Positions 34,391-43,604 of a DNA stretch of 64,000 nucleotides are shown one piece after another (position 1 is the first letter of the stretch; each line of letters begins with the position of its first letter). The position numbers and the translations under genes are program-made. Source of the stretch: Herbaspirillum aquaticum (GTDB lineage Bacteria; Pseudomonadota; Gammaproteobacteria; Burkholderiales; Burkholderiaceae_D); NCBI RefSeq assembly GCF_002213425.1, contig NZ_NJGV01000002.1, forward strand, positions 372,001-436,000. Direction: 5' to 3'. The notes under the pieces are model-generated. The model saw nothing but the letters and a program-made list of their open reading frames with translations, was not told where the DNA came from and ran no database searches.

Positions 34391-35323
34391 ATGTCTCATT
34401 ACGTCGATCCCAAGGTTTTCCGTGAATTGCAGGACTCCGAAGTCCTGCCTGCTCCATCAGGCGTGCGTCTGAAGATCATGCAGATGTGCCAGCAGGAAGA
34501 CATTGCGCTGCCGGAGCTGGTGGCGCAGGTGCAGGGCGACCCCATCCTGGCGGGCCGACTGATCCAGATCGCCAACATCCCCAACATCAACAAGGGGCGC
34601 ATGGTGGCGGCCGTCAATGTCGAACTGCTGCTGATGGTGGGCTTGCATGCGGTACGCCAGATGGCGCTGGCAATCTCGCTGACCGAATCGGCGCGGCGGG
34701 GAGACTGCACGGAATTCGACTACGACCTCTTCTGGAGCCGTTCGACCGCCATGGCCTGCGCCGGCCAGGCGCTGGGGGACCTGTTGCAGGTGGCCCCGCC
34801 GGCAGAAATGTTCACCATCGGCCTGCTGGCTGATATCGGCCGCCTGGGCCTGGCCTCGGCGCGTCCCAAGCGTTATGGCGAGCTGCTGCGCACGGGCGCG
34901 CAAGGCGCGCCACTGCGGCAGGAAGAAAAGGACATCTTCGGTTTCAATCATCTGGAGCTGGCTGCGGCCATGATGCAGGACTGGCACTTCCCCAAGCTCT
35001 TCTGTGAAACCGTGCTGTATCACCACGATGCCGACAATACCGGCATGGATGAGGAAGACCGCCAGCAGCGCCTGATCCGCCTGCTGGAACTGGCGGCCTG
35101 CGTGGCCGACGTCTGTGTGGCAACCGATGCCGAACGGGCCGCCTTGCTGCCGCGCCTCCTGGCACTGGGTGAGCGCTTCGAACTGCCGCTCTCCAGCCTG
35201 GAATACCTGTGTGGCCGCGTTTCCTGGGATTGGAGTGACTGGGGCGCCTTGCTCAAGGTGCCTACCCGCGTGTTGCGCGAAATCGGTGCGGAACTGGCTG
35301 AGGCCGCCGAGAAGCCGGAGTGA
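34391..35323 (+). CDS. HDOD domain protein
   Basis: A 310-residue protein whose body is an HDOD domain (about residues 20-215), a degenerate HD-hydrolase relative without the catalytic HD pair. Motifs seen: LPAPSGVRLKIMQM, QGDPILAGRLIQIAN, then a second helical block with YHHDAD. HDOD proteins relay signals in motility, cyclic di-GMP and stress responses; the partner is unknown. It stands alone, with a weak ribosome site (CACGAATCCTC before ATG) and a probable terminator after it. Confidence 0.85.
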   Translation: MSHYVDPKVFRELQDSEVLPAPSGVRLKIMQMCQQEDIALPELVAQVQGDPILAGRLIQIANIPNINKGRMVAAVNVELLLMVGLHAVRQMALAISLTESARRGDCTEFDYDLFWSRSTAMACAGQALGDLLQVAPPAEMFTIGLLADIGRLGLASARPKRYGELLRTGAQGAPLRQEEKDIFGFNHLELAAAMMQDWHFPKLFCETVLYHHDADNTGMDEEDRQQRLIRLLELAACVADVCVATDAERAALLPRLLALGERFELPLSSLEYLCGRVSWDWSDWGALLKVPTRVLREIGAELAEAAEKPE

Positions 35324-35837
35324 ATGGCTTGCAAGAATCGTCAGATTTAGTCAGCAAAAATCGAAGTTTTTTGTTGCTGTTTTGTCAGGCGCCGATGTTA
35401 CTATCCCCCTCGCTCTGGAAGTGAAGCACCTCTGTTGACCGTCAGGACCGCTGCAGGCCCCTCTGCGGCCATCGTTGCCCCGTCATCATCAGACCCTGCC
35501 CGGACTTCGCTTCCAGCGGCGAGCAAGGCTCGATGAACCCAGCCAGATTGATGTTCCTTCCGTAAAAGCCACGGCATTTACCGCAGCCACCAACGTGGAC
35601 ATATTCATCAAATGGGCCTTGCCTGCACCTCTGCTGTGCGCAATGCAAGGCGCGCACGTTTGCTAATGTGTTCCGGCATGGCAGCGGCGCGATTTCCCTT
35701 CGGTTCGCTCTGACCACATCGCTGTATTCGTCGCCTGCGACGTGCCCTGTCACGCCCGTGGCAGGTGGGGGTGTGTCATCGTGGCGGCCGGGCAAATGCC
35801 GTACCGATCAAAAAACACGAGAAAGTGGGGTCATTCC
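35324..35837 (+). other. 514-bp gap with no recognised gene
   Basis: The only clear element is the hairpin just after the HDOD gene. Short frames (for example 35475-35666) have no ribosome site or recognisable product. I compared the part before 35838 with riboswitch patterns I know and saw no match. It may be a long leader of the outer-membrane protein gene. Confidence 0.5.
35352..35383 (+). terminator. Probable terminator of the HDOD gene
   Basis: CAGCAA (35352-35357) pairs with TTGCTG (35374-35379), extended by an A-run against a T-run, then TTTTGTC. The stem is AT-rich and imperfect. Confidence 0.6.
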
Positions 35838-36587
35838 ATGAATAACAAAATCATCAAGCTGTCCTGCCTGGGGGCACTGTTGCTGGCGGCCAGCCATTCT
35901 GCCTTTGCGGCCCACCCGCTGGTGACCGATGATGCGGGCGTGCAGGGAGCCGGCGGTATCCAGCTCGAAATGAATACCGACTGGAGCAAGCAGAACGGCA
36001 ATGCCGGCCATGTGGGCGCGTCGACGTTCACCTACGGCGTGACCGACAAGCTGGACCTGTTCTTCAACTTGCCGCAGACGTTCCAGTCGCCGACCGGCAC
36101 CGGCGTGGGAGACGTCTCGGTAGGCGCCAAGTGGCGCTTCTACGGGGCCGAGGGCCTGGCGCTGGCGCTGAAGCCAGAATTCTTCATGCCCAGCGGCGAC
36201 GAGGAGAAGGGCCTGGGAACGGGCAAGAACGGCATGGGCCTGACCGGCATCGCCTCCTATGAAACCGGCCCTTGGACCTTGCACGGCAACCTGGGCCTGC
36301 GTTACAGCCGTTTCAAGCTGGAGAAAGACCAGCAAGGTCAGCGCAAGACCCTGTGGCGGGCCTCGGCGGCGGTCTGGTATGGGATCAATGAACAATGGCG
36401 CCTGGTGGCCGATACCGGCGTGGCGCAGAATCCGGATGCCAGCAGCAAGAAGCTGCCGTCGTATGCCCTGGTAGGCGCCATCTGGTCGCCCAACAAGACG
36501 GTGGACATCGATGCGGGTGCCAAATTCGGCCTGAACAAGGCTGAGGTGACACGCCAGTTCGGTGTCGGGGTGACCTTGCACTTCTGA
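35838..36587 (+). CDS. Outer-membrane protein of the MetA-pathway/transporter-like family
   Basis: 249 residues from the ATG at 35838. It has a signal peptide (CLGALLLAASHSAFA) and mature start HPLVTDDAGVQGAGGIQLE. A series of beta strands ends in Phe (GVGVTLHF). The pattern VTDKLDLFFNLP and GVGDVSVGAKWRFYG fits a family of small outer-membrane proteins often annotated as phenol-degradation-like transporters. Cargo is unknown. The frame is open further upstream but the signal peptide fixes the start. Confidence 0.8.
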   Translation: MNNKIIKLSCLGALLLAASHSAFAAHPLVTDDAGVQGAGGIQLEMNTDWSKQNGNAGHVGASTFTYGVTDKLDLFFNLPQTFQSPTGTGVGDVSVGAKWRFYGAEGLALALKPEFFMPSGDEEKGLGTGKNGMGLTGIASYETGPWTLHGNLGLRYSRFKLEKDQQGQRKTLWRASAAVWYGINEQWRLVADTGVAQNPDASSKKLPSYALVGAIWSPNKTVDIDAGAKFGLNKAEVTRQFGVGVTLHF

Positions 36588-36598
36588 TGAGGCAGCAA

Positions 36599-36630
36599 GC
36601 AGCGCACAAAGCTTCATCTATGTGCGCTGC
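36599..36630 (+). terminator. Hairpin after the outer-membrane protein gene
   Basis: GCAGCGCACA (36599-36608) and TGTGCGCTGC (36621-36630) pair perfectly over 10 bp. No T-run follows, so termination may need Rho or the hairpin may protect the mRNA. Confidence 0.6.
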
Positions 36631-36709
36631 AACATGCAATGCGCTGGAAAGCCGCGCCAAATCTGCTATCGTTGACCTTGGCGCTAGGCCACGACTAAGG
36701 AGACGACAT

Positions 36710-36916
36710 ATGGATCTGGTGGCAAAATTCGATGCCAAGGGCAAGACCGGCGCACCTTACCACGTAGAGGTGTACCAGACGCAGCAGGACGAGGCCGATG
36801 AAGCGGCCCAGGCCTTCAGCCGCAGCTACAAGCTGGCCGACGGTCGCGCGCTGGATCCCCTGACCAACGAGAAATTCAGGATCGTCCAGACCGGGGAGAA
36901 AATCTACCGCGTCTGA
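36710..36916 (+). CDS. Small protein of unknown function (68 residues)
   Basis: The ATG at 36710 follows CTAAGGAGACGAC, a strong site. The product is compact and charged (VAKFDAKGKTGAPYHVEVYQT, then a helix, then KFRIVQTGEKIYRV), with the look of a small alpha/beta domain. No family recognised. A good terminator 27 nt downstream supports a separate transcript. Confidence 0.72.
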   Translation: MDLVAKFDAKGKTGAPYHVEVYQTQQDEADEAAQAFSRSYKLADGRALDPLTNEKFRIVQTGEKIYRV

Positions 36917-36942
36917 GTCCACCCTGGACCCGCAAGCCGATC

Positions 36943-36973
36943 AAGCCGGCACCGCAAGGTGGCCGGCTTTTTT
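36943..36973 (+). terminator. Rho-independent terminator
   Basis: AAGCCGGCACC and GGTGGCCGGCTT pair around GCAA with one bulge (36943-36969), followed by a T-run. It ends the 68-residue gene before the convergent prpF. Confidence 0.85.
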
Positions 36974-37004
36974 CATGTCTGCAGCTACCGGCCGCAGCTT
37001 CGGC

Positions 37005-38195
37005 TCAGAAAGCATCCCCCGGCACCCGCACCCACCCCTCCATCAACACCCGCGCACTGCGGCTCATGATGGCCTTGGTGACGACCCACTGGCCGTCTTC
37101 CAGCTTGGCCTCTGCGCCCACACGCAAGGTGCCGGACGGATGGCCGAAGCGCACACTGTTGCGTTCGCCGCCACCGGCAGCCAGGTTGACCAGCGTGCCC
37201 GGAATGGCCGCTGCCGTACCGATGGCCACGGCAGCCGTGCCCATCATGGCGTGGTGCAGCTTGCCCATGGACATGGCACGCACCAGGACATCGGTATCCT
37301 GCACGGTGACGGTCTTGCCGCTGGAAGACACATATTGCTTGGGCGGTGCGACGAAGGCCACCTTGGGGGTGTGCTGCCGGGTCGCGGCTTCTTCCACCTT
37401 GCTGATGAGCCCCATGCGGATCGCCCCATGGGCGCGGATGGTCTCGAAGCGGGCCAGTGCGGCGGGATCGCCGTTGATGGCCTCCTGCAGTTCAGTGCCG
37501 GTATAGCCGATCTCGTCGGCATTGAGGAAGATGGTCGGGATCCCGGCATTGATCATGGTGGCCTTGAAGCTGCCCACGCCAGGCACTTCCAGGGTATCGA
37601 CCACATTGCCGGTGGGGAACATGGCGCCACCCGCGCCTTCTTCTTCAGCGGCCGGATCCATGAATTCCAGCTGGACTTCGGCAGCGGGGAAGGTGACGCC
37701 ATCCAGTTCGAAGTCACCGGTTTCCTGTACTTGTCCGCCGCGCATGGGGACGTGGGCCACGATGGTCTTGCCGATGTTGGCCTGCCAGATGGTGATGACG
37801 GCCACGCCATCCTGCGGCAACCTGGACGGGTCCACCAGACCGGCCGAAATCGCGAAAGGACCGACAGCTGCAGACAGGTTGCCGCAATTGCCGCTCCAGT
37901 CGACGAAATCCTTGTCGATGGAGACCTGGCCGAACAGGTAGTCGACATCATGGCCGGGCCGCTCGCTGCGCGAGATGATGACCGTCTTGCTGGTGCTGGA
38001 CGTTGCGCCGCCCATGCCATCGATCTGCTTGCCGTAGGGATCGGGACTGCCGATCACGCGCTGCAGCAGCTTGTCGCGCGCACGGCCCGGGACGCGGGCG
38101 GCTTCGGGCAGGTCGTCGAGCTTGAAGAAAACGCCCTTGCTGGTGCCGCCACGCAGGTAGGTGGCGGGGATGCGGATCTGGGGGACTTGGCTCAT
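37005..38195 (-). CDS. prpF: 2-methylaconitate cis-trans isomerase PrpF
   Basis: A 396-residue PrpF-family isomerase. It opens with PATYLRGGTSKGVFF. It has the DGMGGATSSTSKT segment and the catalytic-region motif SGNCGNLSAAVGPFAI. It converts the AcnD product 2-methyl-trans-aconitate to the cis isomer so that the methylcitrate cycle can proceed. Its ATG overlaps the acnD stop by 4 nt, as in many acnD-prpF pairs. Length is normal. Confidence 0.95.
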   Translation of the reverse strand: MSQVPQIRIPATYLRGGTSKGVFFKLDDLPEAARVPGRARDKLLQRVIGSPDPYGKQIDGMGGATSSTSKTVIISRSERPGHDVDYLFGQVSIDKDFVDWSGNCGNLSAAVGPFAISAGLVDPSRLPQDGVAVITIWQANIGKTIVAHVPMRGGQVQETGDFELDGVTFPAAEVQLEFMDPAAEEEGAGGAMFPTGNVVDTLEVPGVGSFKATMINAGIPTIFLNADEIGYTGTELQEAINGDPAALARFETIRAHGAIRMGLISKVEEAATRQHTPKVAFVAPPKQYVSSSGKTVTVQDTDVLVRAMSMGKLHHAMMGTAAVAIGTAAAIPGTLVNLAAGGGERNSVRFGHPSGTLRVGAEAKLEDGQWVVTKAIMSRSARVLMEGWVRVPGDAF

Positions 38196-40813
38196 GCTTG
38201 TTCCTTGGCGTTCTGGCCGGCGTTGGCGGAGGCTTCCAGGAAATCCTGGGCAAAGCGCTGCAGCACGCCGCCGGCTTCGTAGATCGAGACTTCTTCGGCG
38301 GTATCGAGGCGGCAGGTCACCGGCACTTCCACGCGTTCGCCATTCTTGCGGTGGATCACCAGCGTCAGGTCGGCGCGCGGACGGCGCTGGCCGATGACGT
38401 CATAGGTTTCGGTACCGTCGATGCCGTAGGTATTGCGGTTTTCACCGGTCTTGAATTCCAGCGGCAGCACGCCCATGCCGATCAGGTTGGTCCGGTGGAT
38501 GCGCTCGAAGCCTTCTGCCACGATCGCTTCCACACCGGCCAGGCGCACGCCCTTGGCCGCCCAGTCGCGCGAAGAACCCTGGCCGTAGTCGGCACCGGCG
38601 ATGATGATCAGCGGCTGCTTGCGCTTCATGTAGGTTTCGATGGTTTCCCACATGCGCATGACACGGCCTTCCGGCTCCAGGCGCGCCAGTGAGCCTTGCT
38701 GCACGCTGCCGTCGGCCTTCCTGACCATTTCGTTGAACAGCTTGGGATTGGCGAACGTAGCGCGCTGGGCGGTCAGGTGGTCGCCGCGGTGGGTCGCGTA
38801 GGAATTGAAGTCCTCTTCCGGCAGGCCCATCTTGGCCAGGTATTCGCCGGCCGCGCTGTCGAGCAGGATGGCGTTGGAGGGCGAGAGGTGGTCGGTGGTG
38901 ATGTTGTCGCCCAGCACGGCCAGGGGACGCATGCCCGAGAGCGTACGCTCACCGGCCAGCGCGCCCTCCCAATAGGGCGGGCGGCGGATGTAGGTGCTCT
39001 GGGGACGCCAGTCATAGAGCGGGCTGACCGACTGGCTGCGATCCACACGGGCGGCGAACATCGGGGTGTAGACATTGCGGAACTGCTGCGGCTTGACTGC
39101 GCTGGCGACCACGGCATCGATTTCCTCATCGCTGGGCCAGATGTCTTTCAGGCGGATTTCGCGGCCCTCGGCGGTGACGCCCAGCACGTCCTGTTCGATA
39201 TCGAAGCGGATGGTGCCGGCAATGGCATAGGCCACCACCAGCGGCGGCGAAGCCAGGAAGGCCTGCTTGGCGTAAGGGTGGATGCGGCCGTCGAAGTTGC
39301 GGTTGCCGGACAGCACGGCAGTGCTGTAGAGGTCACGGTCGATGATTTCCTGCTGGATCTTCGGGTCAAGCGCGCCGGACATGCCGTTGCACGTGGTGCA
39401 GGCAAAGGCGACGATGCCAAAGCCCAGCTTTTCCAGGTCGGCGGTCAGGCCCGCTTCTTCCAGGTAGAGTTCGACCGCCTTGGAGCCAGGCGCCAGCGAA
39501 CTCTTCACCCAGGGCTTGCGGGCCAGGCCGAGGCGATTGGCATTGCGCGCCAGCAGGGCCGCCGCGATCACGTTGCGGGGGTTGCTGGTATTGGTGCAGC
39601 TGGTGATGGCGGCGATGATGACGGCGCCATCGGGTATCTTGCCGGGTTCGTTCTCGACCTTGCCGGCGATGCCTTGGGCGGCCAGTTCGGACACCGGCAG
39701 GCGCTTGTGCGGATTGCTCGGGCCAGCCAGGGTACGGACCACGGTGGAGAGGTCGAAGCGCAGCACGCGCTCGTACTCGGCCTTGCTGAGGCTATCGGAC
39801 CAGAGGCCGGCCTCCTTGGCATAGGTTTCCACCAGCTTGACCTGTTCATCTTCGCGGCCGGTCAGCTTCAGGTAGTCGATGGTCTGCTGGTCGATCGAGA
39901 ACATGGCCGCCGTCGCACCATATTCCGGGGCCATGTTGGAGATGGTGGCGCGGTCCCCCAGCGTCAGGCTGGCTGCACCCTCGCCATAGAATTCCAGGTA
40001 GGCACCCACCACCTTCTGCTTGCGCAGGAATTCGGTCAGCGACAGCACGATATCGGTGGCGGTGATGCCGGGCTGGCGGCGGCCGGTCAGTTCCACGCCG
40101 ATGATGTCGGGCAGGCGCATCCACGAGGCGCGGCCCAGCATGACGTTTTCCGCCTCCAGGCCGCCCACGCCGATGGCGATCACGCCCAGCGCGTCCACGT
40201 GCGGGGTGTGGCTGTCGGTGCCCACCAGGGTGTCCGGGAAGGCCACGCCATCCTTGGCATGGATCACCGGCGACATCTTCTCCAGGTTGATCTGGTGCAT
40301 GATGCCGTTGCCGGGCGGGATCACGTCCACGTTTTCGAAGGCCAGCTTGGTCCAGTCGATGAAGTGGAAGCGGTCTTCATTGCGGCGGTCTTCGATGGCG
40401 CGATTCTTTTCGAAGGCCTGCGGGTCATCGCCGCCACATTCCACCGCCAGCGAGTGGTCCACGATCAGTTGCACCGGGACCACCGGATTGACCTTGGCCG
40501 GGTCGCCACCCATGTCGGCAATCGCGTCGCGCAAGCCGGCCAGGTCCACCAGCGCGGTCTGGCCCAGGATGTCGTGGCACACCACGCGCGCCGGGAACCA
40601 CGGGAAGTCGAGTTCGCGCTTGCGTTCGATGAGCTGGCGCAACGAATCGGTGAGGGTCGCCGGATCACAGCGGCGCACCAGGTTTTCTGCCAGCACGCGA
40701 GAAGTGTAGGGCAGGGTGTCCCATGCGCCAGGACGGATCGCTTCCACGGCGGCGCGGGCATCGAAATAATCCAGTCGGGTGCCGGGCAGTTGCTTGCGGT
40801 ATTGGGTATTCAT
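38192..40813 (-). CDS. acnD: 2-methylcitrate dehydratase, Fe/S-dependent (AcnD)
   Basis: An 873-residue aconitase-superfamily enzyme. The three [4Fe-4S] ligands are visible as C406 (TSCTNTSNP), C472 and C475 (ACTTCNG). The substrate motif VGTDSHTPHVDALG is also present. Pairing with prpF identifies it as AcnD rather than a housekeeping aconitase. Pathway: dehydration of 2-methylcitrate in propionate catabolism. It follows the GntR gene by 47 nt on the same strand. prpB and prpC are not in the window. Confidence 0.95.
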   Translation of the reverse strand: MNTQYRKQLPGTRLDYFDARAAVEAIRPGAWDTLPYTSRVLAENLVRRCDPATLTDSLRQLIERKRELDFPWFPARVVCHDILGQTALVDLAGLRDAIADMGGDPAKVNPVVPVQLIVDHSLAVECGGDDPQAFEKNRAIEDRRNEDRFHFIDWTKLAFENVDVIPPGNGIMHQINLEKMSPVIHAKDGVAFPDTLVGTDSHTPHVDALGVIAIGVGGLEAENVMLGRASWMRLPDIIGVELTGRRQPGITATDIVLSLTEFLRKQKVVGAYLEFYGEGAASLTLGDRATISNMAPEYGATAAMFSIDQQTIDYLKLTGREDEQVKLVETYAKEAGLWSDSLSKAEYERVLRFDLSTVVRTLAGPSNPHKRLPVSELAAQGIAGKVENEPGKIPDGAVIIAAITSCTNTSNPRNVIAAALLARNANRLGLARKPWVKSSLAPGSKAVELYLEEAGLTADLEKLGFGIVAFACTTCNGMSGALDPKIQQEIIDRDLYSTAVLSGNRNFDGRIHPYAKQAFLASPPLVVAYAIAGTIRFDIEQDVLGVTAEGREIRLKDIWPSDEEIDAVVASAVKPQQFRNVYTPMFAARVDRSQSVSPLYDWRPQSTYIRRPPYWEGALAGERTLSGMRPLAVLGDNITTDHLSPSNAILLDSAAGEYLAKMGLPEEDFNSYATHRGDHLTAQRATFANPKLFNEMVRKADGSVQQGSLARLEPEGRVMRMWETIETYMKRKQPLIIIAGADYGQGSSRDWAAKGVRLAGVEAIVAEGFERIHRTNLIGMGVLPLEFKTGENRNTYGIDGTETYDVIGQRRPRADLTLVIHRKNGERVEVPVTCRLDTAEEVSIYEAGGVLQRFAQDFLEASANAGQNAKEQA

Positions 40814-40860
40814 GGCGGTTGGCTCGTGTCTCGTTGATGGAATGGTTGTTGTGCAGGGGA

Positions 40861-41589
40861 TTACGTTGAGGCTTGCTCGCGCTGGCGGCCGGCGCTGCCG
40901 GGTCCGGCCTGGGCGATCTGGTGTTCGATGTTGCGGCGGGAGGCGCCGATGTGGCGCCGCATGAGCAGGTCGGCCAACTCACCGTCACCATCGGCCAGGG
41001 CATCGAGGATGCGGTGATGTTCGGCAAAGGCCTGTCGTGGCCGGTTGGGCGCGGCGGAATACTGGATGCGGTACATGCGGGCCAACTGGTACAGCTCGCC
41101 GCAGAGGATGCGCGTGAGGATCTGGTTGCCGCTGGCCTGGATGATCTTGTAATGGAAGTCGTAGTCGCCTTCCTGCTGGTAATAGCCGCGTCCGGCCTGG
41201 AAGGCCTCGTCCTTTTCGTGCGTCTCCAGCACCCGGCGCAGTTCGTCGAGTTCGGCGCGGCTCATGCGCTGGGCGGCCAGGCGGCAGGCCATGCCTTCCA
41301 GCGATTCGCGGATCTGGAACAGTTCCACCAGGCCTTCGAGGGTCAGCGACACCACCCGCGCGCCCACGTGGGGCACGCGCACCAGCAGGTTCTGGCCTTC
41401 CAGGCGGTGAATGGCTTCACGCAGGGGGCCACGGCTGATGCCATAAATGCGGGCCAGTTCTGGTTCGGAAATCTTGCTGCCGGGCGCAATCTCGCCCTGC
41501 ACGATGGCGCTCTGGATCTTGCGAAAAACGTGTTCGGAGAGTGTTTCTCCGTCGCGTTCGGCACCAGGCAGTGCAATCAGCTCGCTCAT
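40861..41589 (-). CDS. GntR family regulator of the acnD-prpF operon (PrpQ-like)
   Basis: 242 residues from the Met at 41589. The GntR winged helix (about residues 15-80) reads EIAPGSKISEPELARIYGISRGPLREAI and is followed by an FCD domain. A Met at 41616 lies upstream, but it would place the operator inside the gene. It is the first gene of gntR-acnD-prpF, so it likely autoregulates. From memory, a GntR regulator named PrpQ controls propionate genes in beta- and gammaproteobacteria; I give the name as a likely relative only. Confidence 0.88.
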   Translation of the reverse strand: MSELIALPGAERDGETLSEHVFRKIQSAIVQGEIAPGSKISEPELARIYGISRGPLREAIHRLEGQNLLVRVPHVGARVVSLTLEGLVELFQIRESLEGMACRLAAQRMSRAELDELRRVLETHEKDEAFQAGRGYYQQEGDYDFHYKIIQASGNQILTRILCGELYQLARMYRIQYSAAPNRPRQAFAEHHRILDALADGDGELADLLMRRHIGASRRNIEHQIAQAGPGSAGRQREQAST

Positions 41590-41601
41590 GGTTTTTTTAC
41601 C

Positions 41602-41610
41602 GTGTCGACA
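41602..41610. promoter_or_regulatory. Candidate operator of the GntR-acnD-prpF operon, site 1
   Basis: GTGTCGACA contains the 8-bp palindrome TGTCGACA (41603-41610), 13 nt before the regulator start. The same core occurs at 41666-41673. Confidence 0.55.
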
Positions 41611-41663
41611 ATCCAATGGATGTGATGCGTTTCATCATAGCACTTTGCCCAAAAAAGGGAAGA

Positions 41664-41675
41664 AGTGTCGACACT
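41664..41675. promoter_or_regulatory. Candidate operator of the GntR-acnD-prpF operon, site 2
   Basis: AGTGTCGACACT is a perfect 12-bp palindrome, centred about 63 bp from site 1 (six helical turns). Together they look like an autoregulatory operator pair. Confidence 0.6.
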
Positions 41676-41794
41676 AGAATATTTTCGGCACTACCCAGTA
41701 AAAAAATAGCATGAGGCAATTTTCGTTACAGGTGAGAAAATTCAGCCGCCCGCTGGGAATATATGAAAAAGCGACTCAAAATTTTTCTATTTAT

Positions 41795-41811
41795 TTCCCC
41801 ATATACGGGAA
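41795..41811. promoter_or_regulatory. Candidate IclR operator
   Basis: TTCCC and GGGAA flank CATATAC, 41 nt before the IclR start. Short dyads like this are typical of IclR autoregulation; the evidence is only the symmetry and position. Confidence 0.35.
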
Positions 41812-41851
41812 TCGTTCGCCCAAAGTGAGAATTTAACCTTATATTGCCGTC

Positions 41852-42589
41852 ATGGACTCACCACAAACCTCTACCATCGTTGACCGCGTTCTCCACGTAC
41901 TCGCCGGCGTGGCTCGTGCCGGCAAGCCCGTCAGTGCCAAGCAGATTGCTGCGATGGTGCAACAACCGGTCAGTACTGTTTATCGCCACCTGGCATCCCT
42001 GAAGAAGTGGGGATTGTTGCAGGAGCACATGAATTCCGGCACCTTCGAGCCGGGTCCGACCGGTGTGCAGCTGGCGTGGGGGTTCGACCAGAATTCCAAC
42101 CTGATCAGCCAGAGCCGCGAGGAAATCATTTCACTGGTCCAGCGCAGCGGCGAGAGCGTGGGCCTGCTGGTGCCGATCAATGGGCAGATGGTTTGCATCG
42201 CCATGGAAGAAAGCGACCAGCCGCTGCGCTGCTCTTTCACCAAGGGCCGGGCACATCCCTTGCTTAAGGGAGCATCGGCCAAGAGCCTGCTGGCCTTCAT
42301 GCCACGCAAGCTCCAGCAAAAACTGCTGGCCGACCAGCTGGGCGACAAGCCCGAGGAAGCCGCCGCATTGGAAGCGCAGCTCGATGAGATTCGCCGTCGC
42401 GGCTATTCCATCAGCGAGAGCGAAGTGGACCTGGGCGTGTGGGGCGTCTCGGTACCCATCATGACCTCCAACGGCCGCCTCGAAGGCACCATCACCCTGA
42501 TGGCACCGGCCCTGCGCGTGGGCAACCGCGAACAGGAACTGGTCCGCATGACGGTGGAATCGGCCCAGCGCATTTGTAATCGTTTTTAA
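41852..42589 (+). CDS. IclR family regulator
   Basis: A 245-residue IclR protein with an N-terminal winged helix (KPVSAKQIAAMVQQPVSTVYRHLASLKKWG, about residues 25-54) and a C-terminal effector domain. The effector domain shows KGRAHPLLKGASAKSLLAF and SESEVDLGVWGVSVPIM. It stands at the head of the transporter-hut block on the same strand, 147 nt before the binding protein, so control of that block is likely. The effector could be histidine, urocanate or a downstream intermediate; that is inference. Confidence 0.88.
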   Translation: MDSPQTSTIVDRVLHVLAGVARAGKPVSAKQIAAMVQQPVSTVYRHLASLKKWGLLQEHMNSGTFEPGPTGVQLAWGFDQNSNLISQSREEIISLVQRSGESVGLLVPINGQMVCIAMEESDQPLRCSFTKGRAHPLLKGASAKSLLAFMPRKLQQKLLADQLGDKPEEAAALEAQLDEIRRRGYSISESEVDLGVWGVSVPIMTSNGRLEGTITLMAPALRVGNREQELVRMTVESAQRICNRF

Positions 42590-42590
42590 G

Positions 42591-42631
42591 CCAGTCAGGC
42601 TGCGCCGTCCGCAGAAGACGGTGCTGGCTGG
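42591..42631 (+). terminator. Branched hairpin after the IclR gene
   Basis: CCAGTCAG (42591-42598) pairs with CTGGCTGG (42624-42631), enclosing CCGTC/GACGG. No T-run. It may be a weak terminator or the leader of the transporter mRNA. Confidence 0.4.
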
Positions 42632-42735
42632 ACGCGGAGGGCAGGGGCCGCTTCGGCCCCGGTCCCAGGGAGTTGCTGTCCGTCGCGCCGGTTGCCCGGC
42701 GTCCAGACCATATCGTCGTTTCTACTGAGGAACCC

Positions 42736-43491
42736 ATGATGAAGCTTTCCAAGCTGCTTTGCGCCGTCACGGCCAGCCTGGCCCTGCTGGTGGCCGCTGC
42801 ACCCGCCGCGCGCGCCGATGGCAACGTGATCCGCGTCGGTACCGATGCCACCTTCCCGCCGATGGAGTTCGTCAAGGATGGCAAGCGCACCGGCTTCGAT
42901 ATCGAACTGATGGAAGCCCTGGCCAAGACCATGGGCAAGAAGATCCAGTGGATCGATATCGATTTCAAGGGCCTGATCCCCGGCCTCATCTCCAACCGCT
43001 TCGACATCGCGGCCTCGGCCATCTACATGACCGACGAGCGCCGCAAGGTCGTCAATTTCAGCGATCCTTATTATCGTGGCGGCCTGGCCGTACTGGTGCG
43101 TCGTGACGACACCAGCATCAAGGTGCCGGAAGACCTCAATCGCGGCAAGCGCGTCTCGGTGCAGGTCGGTACCAAGTCGGTGAGCTACCTGCGCGACAAC
43201 TTCCCTGGCGTTGAACGGGTGGAGGTCGAGAAGAACCAGGCCATGTTCGACCTGCTGGCCACCGGACGCGTCAATGCCGTGGTGACCGGCCGTCCGGCTG
43301 CGGTGGAGTATGCCCGCACCCAGCCCCTGGTGCGCGTGCTGGACAAGGGCCTGACCACCGAACTGTATGGCTTCGCGCTGCGCAAGAACGATACCGCGCT
43401 GGCCGAGCAGCTCAACAAGGCCCTGCAGACCCTGCGCATGAACGGGACCTACGACGCCCTTACCGACAAGTGGTTCACCCGCAAAGACTGA
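42736..43491 (+). CDS. Polar amino-acid ABC transporter, substrate-binding protein
   Basis: A 251-residue family 3 binding protein. The signal peptide ends at AARA. The mature start DGNVIRVGTDATFPPMEFVKDGKRTGFDIELMEAL is the family signature; I quote only its key words: GTDATFPPMEF and GFDIELM. It is the first gene of binding protein-permease-ATPase. The hut genes that follow make histidine or a related compound the likely cargo. GAGGAACCC precedes ATG ATG. Confidence 0.9.
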   Translation: MMKLSKLLCAVTASLALLVAAAPAARADGNVIRVGTDATFPPMEFVKDGKRTGFDIELMEALAKTMGKKIQWIDIDFKGLIPGLISNRFDIAASAIYMTDERRKVVNFSDPYYRGGLAVLVRRDDTSIKVPEDLNRGKRVSVQVGTKSVSYLRDNFPGVERVEVEKNQAMFDLLATGRVNAVVTGRPAAVEYARTQPLVRVLDKGLTTELYGFALRKNDTALAEQLNKALQTLRMNGTYDALTDKWFTRKD

Positions 43492-43604
43492 GGTCCTGAG
43501 CGCCTGGCCTGGCAGGTCTGGCGGCGCTCTCATTTCCCCGTCCATGGTTGACTCGGTCCGCCCGGCGCTGACCGGGCACGCGACTCCTTTTGCCGGAGCA
43601 CTTC

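Noticed and set aside
35384-35837. Riboswitch in the leader of the outer-membrane protein gene
   Set aside because: No match to the conserved cores of the common riboswitch classes that I could see.
38696-40837. 713-codon open frame on the plus strand
   Set aside because: Antisense shadow of acnD with low-complexity His/Gly/Gln-rich translation.
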